Shown here piece by piece: positions 13,071 to 24,400 of a stretch of DNA of 64,000 bases. This stretch comes from Thozetella sp. PMI_491 (lineage: Eukaryota > Ascomycota > Sordariomycetes > Chaetosphaeriales > Chaetosphaeriaceae): positions 188,347-252,346 of the forward strand of contig MU270049.1 in the NCBI GenBank assembly GCA_021432635.1. The letters are read 5' to 3'. The position numbers and the translations under genes are program-made. The notes beneath the pieces were generated by a model. It saw only the letters and a program-made list of their open reading frames with translations. It was not told the origin of the DNA and did no database searches. How positions within the stretch are numbered: the first letter of the stretch is position 1; every line of letters begins with the position of its first letter.

Positions 13071-14697
13071 AGCCTTCAGCTAGGAGACTCTCAAGATAGC
13101 CAGACATTGGCTGCGTGTGCAAAGTGAGCGACAGGGTCGCAAATGACCTACGGTAATACCTGCATACTATTTGAGCCCAAAATAAAATGAGAGAGGAGGC
13201 CGTCGCCGATGCGGCATGCGGGATGCGATCGATATCTGAGATCCCGACACGGCAGCCTAGCCAACCAACCAGTCACAACTGCCAGCTGGACCCCTTACCT
13301 CTTCCCTCTCCCTCCCCAAGGCAGGTCCAATCAACGTAGTCGCCTCCAATGACGATGCGCCCATCTCTCTCCCGCCGAAACTCCCAATTGCCTACCTATC
13401 TGCCTGCCTATCCTGGGTACTGAGGTTAATGACACCAACATCTCGATAGTGGTGGGATAGAGTTTTGGCAGAGGCAAGGGCCTCCCAGTCGTCGGCGTTG
13501 GATCCTTTAGCAGTTGTCATGTCGATCTTTCTTTAGATCTTCAGAGAATAATAGAGATGGGGGAATAGCGCACGATAGAGTTTCGACCGTCGACGAGCGG
13601 CGCCGCTAACCTCGGACGCGGTGCCTTCCCCGGCGCGCTTTGGCCCGCCCGATCTAGATAACATCCCGGCAAGGGCCACTACACCAGTCGTGGTCGCGCG
13701 CCGCGGGATCGGGAATGTGGGCCGCCGTCCCCAACAGTCTGGAAAGCGCCGGTCTCCAAAGAAGGATGGGTCGCGAGTGTGAAGATGTTGGCGGGCTTCT
13801 TTTGGCCGTTGTCTAGAACTATTGCGCCGCTCAAGGCTCGGCGGCAAGGAAGAGCCCAGCCCCGGGGCGTCGTCGGTCGAGATGGTGCTCTGGATGCTCC
13901 GGCCGGATCGCGCCCCCCCCGTCGTTCGTCTCTAGCATTATCGACCCTAGCTCGCCTGTCCTCATCTTGCCGGGAGCAACGTCCGCGGTCGAGATTTGTT
14001 CAGCTCTCGCCGTCCGGTTTGATGCAACGATCTGTCATCAGGGCCGGAGAGACATGGCGTTCCCTGGCACGGCGCGCCATTGGTGGCCGGCGGAAGGGAC
14101 GAGGCCACGGAGTTCAGCACTGGCGGTGCGCCATCCTGCAGCTGCGTCTTTTCTTCCTCGCCAGCAGCAGCGCGCCCTGCTCCAGCTTGCCGTGCCGCGC
14201 AGCTCCCTGGTGAGTTGCTTTTCTCTGTCCCCTAGCCCCGCGTCCCCAGTTGCAGAGCTATGCATAGTGGGCAACGAGCTGTGCTCCCCAGCACCCAAGC
14301 CACTCACTATAGCGTGCTGCGGGTCTCGCACTAGTCTGCCGTCCGCGGGACGCCACTCTCCCTTTGTGCGCATCGCCTTGAGAGCCTAGTGTAGGTCCTC
14401 GACACGGAAGGCCAAAGGCGCCTTCGCCAGGGGCCCTTATTCGCCAGGAAGCCCAGTCGAGACCATCTCCCCCTGCTTTGTCTCAAAAGATCCAAAGGCC
14501 GCAGAGCGACGTGCAAGTGACAACAAGACATCACGGGCCACCCACTGGTGGCGTCAGCACAAACGCTGTGACTGGCTTCAGTGGCTTAAACTTCGACTAG
14601 GCATTGCCGTGTCCCTCCTTCCCTGCTCTTAGGCTACCAGGTCGGCCAACCAGACCAAGTAGTCGTGAAGCCATGCCCTCCCCTGTTCTTCGGGCCG

Positions 14698-14849
<152 letters not shown>

Positions 14850-15573
14850 ATCACTCGCAGTGGGCGCTCTGTGATACTATGCTATGCACTTTCGCTCCCT
14901 CCGCGCAAGATCCTGCGGCTTGTTCCGGGGCCGTCTGACGAATGTTTGCGCCTCGGGCCCAGCCAGTGCCGCGGCCCAAGGCGACTGCTAGCTAGGATGG
15001 ACAGCGCCGAAATCCATGTCGAGACAAAGCTGGGGCTGTTAGGTTGGACAATCGATGAGGACCGGCGTCCGTGGTTAACCAGCGGCGCTGCAGGCTGTCT
15101 GTTCGCCCTCTAGCCCATCTCTCAAGCCAGAGGGGAGAAGAAGCTGCATCGGCCGGTAGATGAGCACTGGATTCGGCAAGTCACACCTGCCGGCATCATG
15201 CAGCCACAAGTGCCCCAAGACTAGTGGCTTTCTTAGTCCCAGTTGTGCAGTTCGTCCAATGTCTCTCTTCCTGGGTACCTGGTAACGAACGCCCTCCACA
15301 CTGCCGACTGGAGAGCTATATATCATCAAACCGTCGCCACTTTGGGGTCCCCTAGCATGTGCAGTCCATGGGATGTCTGTCTTATGCCAATCTTCCCTCA
15401 GGATCGGCAAACCAGCGCTGGCTGAGCACGGTATTTAGCATCTGTTGCTCTCAAGTTGTTTCCATATCTTGATTTGAGGGCCTCCTTCTTTACCCTCCCT
15501 CTTGTCGCCCTTGGTGTTAGCTGAGGCTCGTCCCCCGGATCAACCGACGCTCCATAAGTGAGCACAGCGCATC

Positions 15574-17535
15574 ATGGCTCCCTCTTGGACTGAGGCTCTC
15601 CTCCTGAATCGGGATGATGGCACCAGCCCTCCCGCTGTCTATAAGGAGCCCCTGGCTGGAGTCATCACCAGTGTCATCCTCGCTATGGGTTCTATCGGTC
15701 TTCTCTCTTGCTTCATCAGTAAGCCCCACTCCATCTGAAGCCGCACAGGTCTCAAGAGGTCGGCATCCACTGACAACGTTGTGTCAACAGCACTAAGGGT
15801 CGGGGCGATCAAGTCGTGGTCTAGCCTTCCATACGTCCAATGGCTTGTATTTATCATCTATATCGACTCCCTCCTCTTCGTCTTCGCTACCGGTATTCTT
15901 CAATTCGGCCTTGGAGTTAATCTCTCGCTGTCTGTATGCGAATCAGCGATCCTGATCTGTCTAATCTTCTATGTCACTACTAAGGTAGGTTCCCTTGTTG
16001 AAAGTCAAGTATGCAGCTGTACCAAGCCGCGGGCTAACATGGTGACCTTTAGATCGTAAGCCGCCCACCTAACCGATTTTCTGTGGCGACGAATAAAGTT
16101 TTAACGCTTGCTAGTTGATTTATCTCTTCTTGGTAGAGAAAGCGGTAAGAAGTCATCTATCCAAGAGATACACGGCGACAGTTGACTTATTAGCCTATAG
16201 CACATCATCCGGGCAAACAGCAAGAAGGGTCGATTCAAGTCCAAGCTATATCTCTTCAACTCGTTCGGGATGATGGGTCAGTATCTTGGATCTCAGTGAT
16301 TCTCCTTGGAAGCGCCATACCTAACCTTGTCTCTATAGGGATGTATATGATAGTCGTCGTGCTCAACTTCGTCTTGTAAGTTGATCTCCCGTCTCACCAA
16401 TGAACTGATCTTTAACACCCCTCATAGCCGCATCACTCGGATGGAAGACGGACAGTGCATCATCGGGATGCAGCGGCTCGCCATGATTCCCCTCATCGTC
16501 TTCGACCTTCTTGTCAACGTGAGATGCTTTGTTACCACCTCGGCGTGCTGCAGGAGCTAACAAATCTAGGTGTACCTGACCTTTTTGTTCCTCATCCCAC
16601 TCTCCAGTAAGTGTCTCCTTGGGTAATTTGGCCAAAATATACCCTTGTCTAACCGAGCGCAGGTCTCTACACGTTCAAAAATTTCCAGAAAACACCGGCG
16701 AACGTAAGACTAAGGACTGTGGCCTTCCGGACCTTTGTGGGATCTTGCTGTACCCTGGCTAGTAGCATCATGTTCGTACCTTATCTCTTCGTGCACTTCC
16801 CGGGCCTACCTAACTAGCTCCACTCGGCAGAAACTTATCGGTTCTTATGGCGCTCAACGGCGAACCTGGCTGGGTATGCCTAATGTGCTGCAACTGCGAT
16901 GGTGAGTTCCTCTCTTTGCCTGGGAAACTATTTTACCAGAGGCCGGAGCTAACCATTGGATTCCAACAGTTCTCTTCACCTCTGTCGTCCTCCAATGGGT
17001 CACATCGCCCGACAGCCAATCTGGCGACACGTCTGTCTCTGCTTCCCGCCACCACCACACAGCCAACGAGGAGCTCGGCGAAATGAGTCGCAAGCGGGCC
17101 TACGATACCGAGGACCAACGCCAGCAGACTAGCGATGGAACGATTCAACACCCGAATCGGGACCGCCGCCGCAGCGACACGAGCAATGAATCGTCCCACG
17201 TTGCTTCTAGCACCAAGGCCATCGTCGACGACGTCGCTGATATTGCGCGGGATAGCGCGACGCGGGACGGTCCTGAGCTATCGCCTACGAGTGGAAAGAC
17301 ATTGTTCTACGAGGGAGAGGGCCGTGGGATCTCCACCGCTGTGCACGAGGTTGACCCCGACGGACACAGCTTTGGCCGGGCAGTGGCGCCTGAGGTACAT
17401 GTTCATGTGGACTACAGGGTGACACAGAACGCCGCAAATCCTGGCGACCCAGGGATAGGAAATACAGTCACGATCGAGTCCGGGCCAGGAGATGAGCCAG
17501 CGAGACGGATGAGGGGAGTGGGTCGAGGTATTTAA
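15574..17535 (+). CDS. Orphan seven-helix integral membrane protein with cytosolic tail
   Basis: Eleven exons: join(15574..15718,15791..15984,16053..16055,16115..16144,16201..16276,16339..16375,16428..16518,16570..16606,16663..16771,16831..16901,16970..17535), 452 aa. I recognise it as a conserved fungal multi-pass membrane family but know no assigned function. Seven hydrophobic segments are visible, within about residues 27-50, 60-85, 95-120, 140-165, 180-205, 220-245 and 255-280, followed by a hydrophilic tail of about 170 residues. A short N-terminus, seven helices and a long tail resemble GPCR topology, but that is inference. Conserved-looking stretches are LIYLFLVEKAHIIR at the end of helix 3, KLYLFNSFGMM, and ALNGEPGWVCLMCCN before helix 7. 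Exon 3 is a 3-nt microexon (ATC, I114). The donor of intron 9 is the rare GTTCGT. All junctions keep frame and all introns are 52-73 nt. Confidence 0.85.
16053..16055 (+). other. Three-nucleotide microexon (ATC) of the seven-helix protein gene
   Basis: The sequence reads ...GACCTTTAG|ATC|GTAAGC.... Splicing both sides gives introns of 68 nt (15985-16052) and 59 nt (16056-16114), the normal size for this gene, each with a plausible branch site (GCTAAC; TTTAAC). Without it a single 130-nt intron is needed and one residue (I114) is lost; frame is kept either way. The result, K-I-L-I-Y-L, fits what I remember of the family better than K-L-I-Y-L. Confidence 0.65.
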
Positions 17536-20160
17536 GCCAAGGCAACACGGCGGTTTGTTTGAATGGGTGGCAAGGAGACCAACGGGAATCTATGTTTTGA
17601 TCATTGGTGTTTGTGCAGGCGGTTAGTCCAAATTCCCACCGGAGGAGGGGGCAGGGGAGGGGAGGGGGGGTTTCAGGAGTTCAGGACAAAGGATCAGGCG
17701 CCACGACTGGGCTGAATGAGACACTTGCTTCCGCGTACAGAACCTCGCTATCACTAGCAACTACAGGCAGGGCTAGAACTTGCAATGTACAACAAGCTAA
17801 ATCCACCATGAATGTGTCTCTCCCTCTATCCTTGCGACCATGTTCTCAACCAGCTAATATCGCCCCCCGCTGGCCGTACCCGGGCCTTGCCCCATACCAA
17901 ATCTTCGTATACTTGGAGGCAACAATTGCTTCATTATCTCATGCTCGTGAGAGCCCAGTCTGTGCTGCTTCTGCTCGTCGCAGCGCATTGATTAAGGCAT
18001 GGCTGCCGCCTCGCCCTGTGAGGAACTCTGAGAAGGCCCTGGGAAGACCCTGACTGCCTCCCAAGTCTTGGGGATCCCCGCTAGACAAACGGGGCCCTCG
18101 TGGCAGCCTCGGCGTGGATGGCTGCGGGTGAAGAAAGAGTAAGCGCTCGCCGCCATGTTCCACTCTGAGGACGTCGGTTAGGGCCTGGAAAAGCTGTGTC
18201 TCGGAGTATCTTGACACCGGACTCATGGGTGTGGAGAGCTTAGAGTGACCTGTCAGCTAGGGTTTGGAAACAGGATTCCACACGAGGGCTAAGATTAGCG
18301 GTCCTCTCTGGAGTCTCACGAATTGCGCGAGCGCAGGGCCAAGAACCTGCGGGCGTCAAGTGATTCGACGTACAGGTGGGTTTGGCAGCGCCGTCAATTT
18401 GTACATGCGAGCAGGGTCTTGCCAGAAAAGAACAGGCAATCCCAGTTCTTCTTCAAGCGAACAATGCCCACAATGCTTAGGTGCCATAAGTCACCATGTG
18501 GCTCTAGCCGTTGTTTTCGGTGAAGCCATCGGCACAACGTGTAGAAGCAGACATCGAGTCTCATAAATTTTCCTTTGTCGTGGGAACCAAGAGATCTAAC
18601 GGCCCCCAAGGAACCCTCTAAAACACCAGGCGGCAGCATCAGGCCGCTCAGACACCCCTAGCTAGTTAAACCCTGAGTGCAAAGCGAGCCTTTCTTTCTG
18701 TACTTTGACGGGGAGGGCCTCTAGGATCTCTTGGAAGCTTCTGCAAGGAATGGGAACTTGGCATGTCACATGATGTAAGCTTCGGCGTCGAGGATGGCCA
18801 AGACCAGGATTTCGGCAAAGCGCCATGTGTGGAGTGCTGGGGGAGACACGCAGGCGAGTGCGTATTTTGTTGCATGGCTGCGTCCTTGCCATGGCTTGGT
18901 ACGAGTGAGAGGCTAGCTATACTTGCGGGCTTGAAAGCCAGAAAACAGCCCCGTTGGCTCATTGTTGGCCCTTCTGGCTCTCTGTATCTTTTCGTATGAC
19001 CTATAATAGTAAATGTGAGACAGCAACTTTCGAATTACTACGCTAACAAACATGGAAGGCTGAAAAGAACAATAGAGCAAGACATGACTGTCAGGGGTTC
19101 CGACATGAACGATACCTTGAGCGGGCCGGCACGGCTCGCGTCCCGCCGTACATGGGTACCTAGATGGATGACGGGTCAAGCATTCCTCTCCCTGCCCGAG
19201 TGGTGCACAACGTCACTTGTACAGTATGTGCACCTGGCAGCACTCAGTACGTGGCCTGGAATTCGACGCTGCAACTAGGTCTCGACGGCATCCCGGGGTC
19301 CCCTTGAGGCTGAACGTCGAGCTCCCGGAAGAAAAAAGAAAGTAAGCTGCCTAACGCAGGTAGCCACCCGGCCCCCTAGGTGGCTGCACGGCGTGAGACA
19401 ACAGGCTTCGATAGTCCAGGCGTTAGTGTATGTCAAACTGAGAAGGTGGTGAGCCTTGAAATCTCTCAGCTGGGGCTCTCGGTTGGACGAGATGGCTTGC
19501 TTCCTTCACCATTTCGCCACCATCATGGCCCCGCACTTGCTCCCTCGCGAGCACGAGACAGTGTTTGACAGCCCGACAGCTGCTACTTGCTACTCCACAG
19601 CGGTTGCTCGGCGTTTCTCCCGTCAGTGGATGCACCGTGTTTGACAAAATACCTTAAATCGTCCCAACAGCATCTGCCTGCGGTCCGCCCCCAGGAAAGC
19701 TCCGCAGACAATAATGCTGGTGCGTCAATGCCGTTGAGCCTTGCGCCACCTGGCCTGAGTCCGGCTACCAGCAGTTTAGCTAAGCATCTTATTAGACGTC
19801 ACACAATACGGCTCCATGTTGGCGGCGAAGGGCGGGGCCGCAGCTCCTTTTGATTGCCGGTCGTAGCTCATCATAAGTCTATCCGTGATTTGGCTGATCA
19901 GATCCCTTTTCTATGCCCCTGACGTACAGTACAGCTGTAGGGCTGCTGTGCCCATCTGGGTCAGGCCAGTCCACCGTCTCGATTCCGCCAGGTGAACCAA
20001 GATTGCGAATAACTATTTACAATTGAAGTAAAGCGGGTAGGTATCTCGAAGCCCTCATATGCTACTGCTCCGCGAAATATCCATGGAGGCAGTATAGAAA
20101 AAAGTGTCCCTAAGTGCTGATACAACGAATGGAAGAAGGGTAAACAGGCTCAAGAACCGA
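17536..20160. other. Intergenic region between convergent genes
   Basis: The two 3' UTRs of the flanking convergent genes lie at its ends. One weak small ORF (17939-18226, minus) is listed separately. A GTACAGTAC copy lies at 19924-19932. Nothing else is recognised. Confidence 0.5.
17939..18226 (-). CDS. Possible small protein of 95 aa, unrecognised
   Basis: ATG-to-TGA frame of 95 codons on the minus strand. It is free of low complexity and shows two amphipathic helix-like stretches (around ETQLFQALTDVLRVE near the start and SHALINALRRAEAAQ near the end) linked by a Pro/Gly-rich loop. I do not recognise it. It has no visible introns or neighbours that suggest a role, and a frame of this length can occur by chance, so this is a candidate only. 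Confidence 0.2.
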   Translation of the reverse strand: MSPVSRYSETQLFQALTDVLRVEHGGERLLFLHPQPSTPRLPRGPRLSSGDPQDLGGSQGLPRAFSEFLTGRGGSHALINALRRAEAAQTGLSRA

Positions 20161-21396
20161 TCACGCGTAGGCGAAGGTGTTTCCGAAGCTGCTAAGGGTA
20201 GTGCCCGACGAAATCAGGCTGTTGGCGCCGACCATGAAGTACGAGTAACGCTCGACGAAGCTGTAGGTCGGGTTGGAGTCCATCTCCTTCATGACCGTCT
20301 GGAGGAACGAGTTGATCGTGTCCGCATCGCCAGTGGGAGCGAACTCGGTGATCCAGATGGGGAGGTTGACAGCGTTGTGGACGTTGACGAGATGCTGGAG
20401 GAATTCGTCTGTGTTGGGCGCGTTGTACCAGTGAACTGCCACGAAATCCAGCTTGCAGTTGCCGGCGCAGGCAGAGACGAACGACTTGAGCCAGTCGATG
20501 CCCTCACCAGCGTTGTTGCTGTTAGTGATGGCAGGGGAGCCGATTCTGACACGCCCGGCGTAGGGGACCACGAGTCGGATGTGGGCGGAAGCAGCATCCG
20601 CGGGCGTCATGTCTGCCTGGCCAGCGTTGTCAGGCTCGTTGAAGCTCAGGATGTTCTTGCAGCCGTTGGCGATGGCCTTCTCAACGTTGTTGGCCCAGGT
20701 AGGCTCGTGGTTGGAACCAGTACCCCAGAGCATGGGGACGAACTCGATGCCGGTAGAGCCACCGTCGTCGGTCTGGCCCCAGTTGTACTTCCACGACACC
20801 TTGGAGCTGGAGCCGAGGAATCCTGAGAGGAGGTTCTTGTCATTGTAGGCCAAACCACGCTTCTTGGAAGAATCTGTAGAGGAGCTAGCCGCAGCCGTGG
20901 TCGCGGCCGCAGCCGCGGGCGTCGACGAAACCGGGGCGACCTGGATGGGGACCTCGATGCTCACGACTGGGGTCGGCTCAGGAGTAGTCTCAGCTGGTGT
21001 GGTGGAGGTAGCCAGGGTAGTGGTTGGGGCCGCAACTTGCACCACGAAGGTGGGGCTGGTGGTCGAGGTAGCTGGCTCAGGCTCGGGAGTCGAGGTCGAG
21101 GTGGTCGAGGTGGTCGAAGTGGTCGAGGTGCTGGTTGACGTGGGAGCGACCGAAGCCACTGAGACCTTGGACGAGTGCCGGCGGCGGGAGGCGGTATAGA
21201 ATAGCTTGGACTTGGGGGTGGGGGTGGGCGCACCACCGATCCAAACCGTCTCAGTGATAAAGTCAGTGACGTACGCGATGTTTGTCACGACATTCTTCTT
21301 CTCGAGGTGGGGGTGGGCGTGGCGATGGATGTTGGCGCCCACTGCCTCGTGGGCAAGGGCCAATGTGACGAGGCCAACGAGAGCCTTGGAAAACAT
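20161..21396 (-). CDS. Secreted GH128-type beta-1,3-glucanase (Asl1-like)
   Basis: Single exon, 411 aa. Residues 1-20 are a signal peptide. After a His-rich stretch comes a Ser/Thr/Pro/Ala-rich linker (about residues 57-180, with a tandem ST-rich repeat) that is likely O-mannosylated. The rest, from AYNDKNLL (about 184) to the C-terminus, is a glycosyl hydrolase catalytic core of the Glyco_hydro_cc type, family GH128. The motif FNEPD carries the likely acid/base E254, and ITEFAPTGD carries the likely nucleophile E351. Family members act on beta-1,3-glucan and sit in the cell wall; the S. pombe member is Asl1. The start is the first ATG, immediately followed by the signal sequence, and a TATA element lies about 80 nt upstream. 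The exact linkage specificity is inference from the family. Confidence 0.93.
   Translation of the reverse strand: MFSKALVGLVTLALAHEAVGANIHRHAHPHLEKKNVVTNIAYVTDFITETVWIGGAPTPTPKSKLFYTASRRRHSSKVSVASVAPTSTSTSTTSTTSTTSTSTPEPEPATSTTSPTFVVQVAAPTTTLATSTTPAETTPEPTPVVSIEVPIQVAPVSSTPAAAAATTAAASSSTDSSKKRGLAYNDKNLLSGFLGSSSKVSWKYNWGQTDDGGSTGIEFVPMLWGTGSNHEPTWANNVEKAIANGCKNILSFNEPDNAGQADMTPADAASAHIRLVVPYAGRVRIGSPAITNSNNAGEGIDWLKSFVSACAGNCKLDFVAVHWYNAPNTDEFLQHLVNVHNAVNLPIWITEFAPTGDADTINSFLQTVMKEMDSNPTYSFVERYSYFMVGANSLISSGTTLSSFGNTFAYA
21090..21137. repeat. Minisatellite coding for Ser/Thr repeats in the GH128 linker
   Basis: Tandem GTCGAGGTG-like 9-mers on the + strand. On the coding (minus) strand they encode alternating Thr-Ser-Thr units of the secreted glucanase linker. 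Such in-frame repeats can vary in copy number between strains. Confidence 0.7.
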
Positions 21397-21476
21397 CTTG
21401 ATATGGGGTACTGTTTGGTTGGCGAGAAACGGTTGGCGAGTTCAGTTGACAAGTCGGGCCAGTCCGTGTCTCAGTT

Positions 21477-21484
21477 CTTTTATA
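21477..21484 (-). promoter_or_regulatory. TATA box of the GH128 gene
   Basis: TATAAAAG on the minus strand, about 80 nt upstream of the ATG at 21396. Spacing fits a short leader. Confidence 0.6.
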
Positions 21485-24400
21485 GATGTCTGAAAACCGA
21501 GAAGGTTGTCACAAGATTGGGTTGTTGCGAGCGTGCGGGCGGCTTTGTTGGGTGCTTTGTAGCTGGTGGTTGGTGAAAGGAAGGTCAAGATAATGAACGA
21601 GGTACGGGGGCCAGCGGACCACGCGCAAAGGGAATGAATAGGCGTATCGTCAGATACAAGCCGGATAAACGCGAAGTGAGAAGGAGTGTGCAGAGTCGCA
21701 AGTGAGTGTGTTTTGGGTGGTCGTCGCCGTCTATCAAAGAGGCAAGGCAGGCGGGCGGGAGCGGTGACGAGACACAAACGACTGCAAGTCGGGTCGAAGC
21801 TGGCGACCGGATGGTGGATGAAAAAGAAAGATAAGGTCGGATGAAAATGAAAGGAAGGGAAGCACACAAACCCAGTGTGAGAGGTGGAGGGTGAAAAAGG
21901 CCAGAAAGGAACGAAGTCACCGAGGTGGGTGGGTGGAGGACATTTTATGGAAGAGGGGCCAGGTTGTAAAGAGTCCCCGTATCTTGGTGGTGTTGACCTG
22001 AGAAAATCTGTAAGTGAACAGGGGCTCCCCCCACCACCACTAGCGCGAGGATTGGCAGGCACGGCCAGGGGCTATTGCGGACCGGACGAACCGGGGCTGG
22101 TCTGGCTTGCCCAGGAGGCAGGGGTAGGTGGATCCCCCGCCGGATATTTTCCGCTTGGCCAATCAAGGGAGGTCAGCGTGAGGCAGGAGGTCAGGTACCA
22201 CCGCACGAAGGCAGACTGGCCTCGACCTAAGAGGGCCGCGCGCCTGCAGTGCAGCGTCGCGTAATGGAAGAGTGGCCAAGTCATCTACGTACTGTACCTA
22301 CGGAGAATCTACCTACGCAGCAAATAGTACACACTACGGCAGCCCGTCCGTTTGAATTCTTACTGCCGACTATTGCAGCCTAGCTGAACGTTCGCTTCCT
22401 CCCATCGCAGGTGCCGAGAGCTGTCGCATGCAACGACGAGGAGAAAGCGCCAGCCTGGTCTTCACAGCTGCGATCGTACGTCTTGGGCTCTCGGCTCGAC
22501 GCTGAGCTGAGATTGCCAGCCCCAAGGTGACGACTGCTTCAGACGACGCACCTACGCACGCACTGGTAACCCCTAGCTAAGGGCGCTGGCCCCCCCGCTC
22601 TCCCAGGGGTTGCCTGTCTCCGCTAGCCACCGGCCGGCCTTGGAAAACCCCCCCCCCAAAAAACCAAACCAACGAACTGGGTAGGTAGGTACAGTACGGT
22701 GCCACTTCCATAATTATGTACATGCGTATCTGGACCTGCATCCCGGCCTAGGGATGATGCTGCACGACGCACAGTACAAAGGTAGGTAAGCTGAGCACCG
22801 AGCCCCTCGGCAGGCGCCCCTGCCCAAGGGCACAATCTTTCTCCCTCCGAGTCAGACCAAAATGGCGCCACTGGAGGCACCACCAGCCGCCCCAGTTTGA
22901 CACTGCTACCATCGCGCCCTCGAGCCGCTGACTCGACCTATGGGCAAGCTGCATGCAGCCTGCATGTGTTGGTCTGTCGAGCCAGTTTGGGGGCGTCTCG
23001 CCAAATCGCTGTGGATCAAGGGTAGGACCAATGCAAGCCATTCCAAAATCCCAGCTGGGTCACATCAGCTGCAGGAACAAGGCACACACTCACGCCCCTC
23101 CCGCCGCCCGCCCCCTCGTCTAAATCGAGGCCCGACTTTGGCCGGACAGGAAGGCGAAGTGCCAAAGGCGTCCGTTTTTAGCCCTTCGTATGGTAACCTC
23201 TTTGTGGATACGATGCTGCTAAGTACAGAAACCCAGCTCTCGGGGATGCAAGTGGGGAGGCTTGCGCATGCTCAGCCAAGGTATCGTGGGCTCGCTCTAA
23301 TACCGCTCACGAAAGTCCTGTCCGGCCCCTCCTTCCTGGCCAAAGTAGCACGAGGAGCGCGGAGTCCTTGTTTGGAAGGCGAGCGGGCGGCTGTTCGGCC
23401 GGCGCCTGACGGTGCACGAGAGGCGGCTGCATCACCTCGGCCTGGTTGCCTTCGACTTGTCTGTGCCCGCGGACGTGTTGCTATTAGACGGCATGCCTGG
23501 ACGTTGGCAATTGCAGACGCCGTCTTTCAGGTGCGAGGTTCCAAGGTAGTCAGGCTCGTCCCGTTGATTCGGCCCACGTTTCTTCCCGCATCGGGCTTGG
23601 TCGTGTTTGGCTTAGTTTCTTACGTGGACAAGAAACCCCTGGCGCGGTTTCTTGGTGTGACCCCGCTCCGATTGACAGCGCACCATGGTGAAACAACAAG
23701 CGAAATTGCGTCCGCCGCCACGGATGGGGAGGACGCGCACATCCCCTGAGATGGCGCCAATGATCCTCGATGGCAAAAAGCTTGTTTTTTTTCTCTCTCT
23801 ACTATGGTCCCCTCTTGCTTGGGCAAGGCGAGGCAAGGGTCTGGCGGCCAGGCTGACTTGTTCAGTGTTTGGAGCCAGAACAGGAGCAAATAAGTCAAAG
23901 ATCACGCCAAAGTGTACCCGCTATGTACCGTGCGTACCGCATGGCGCTGGGACCCGCCCCCATCACAGACAGTGCCACTGTGAGAAACGGAGACGTGGTG
24001 AGCTACCCGAATGGTACAGTCAACCGGGAACGAAGAAGCGGGGCCAAGTGGCCTGGCTCCCGGATCACTGCCCGGCTCCGACAAGGCGCGACCTCTTTTC
24101 TCCTTGTGGACCGAGAGTGAGGGGAAGCACGCCGGTAGTTATGTTTCCGCTCCTTGTGGTGTTCTAGATGCCTTCCTCGATATTGGCGTGTCACCGCGTC
24201 CTCATCTTTTACTCGCTCATTGCAACGCTCTTGTTTACTGTTGATACAGTGGCCTCTGTTACCCACCATCTCGATCGCCTTGGTGGCTAAACAGAAACCG
24301 GGATCCAAACTATACCCCGAAGCCATTATCGCCCGCAGCGTCCATGTGGCCTCTGCATAGCGTCATCCCACGAGGAAAGTCCCCGGATAATGTGGGCTTT

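Noticed and set aside
21442-22062. 206-codon frame directly upstream of the GH128 gene
   Set aside because: Includes the GH128 TATA box and pyrimidine-rich leader; composition rather than coding explains it.
22940-23749. 269-codon frame
   Set aside because: Arg/Pro/Ala-rich translation with no motif; competing frames on both strands.
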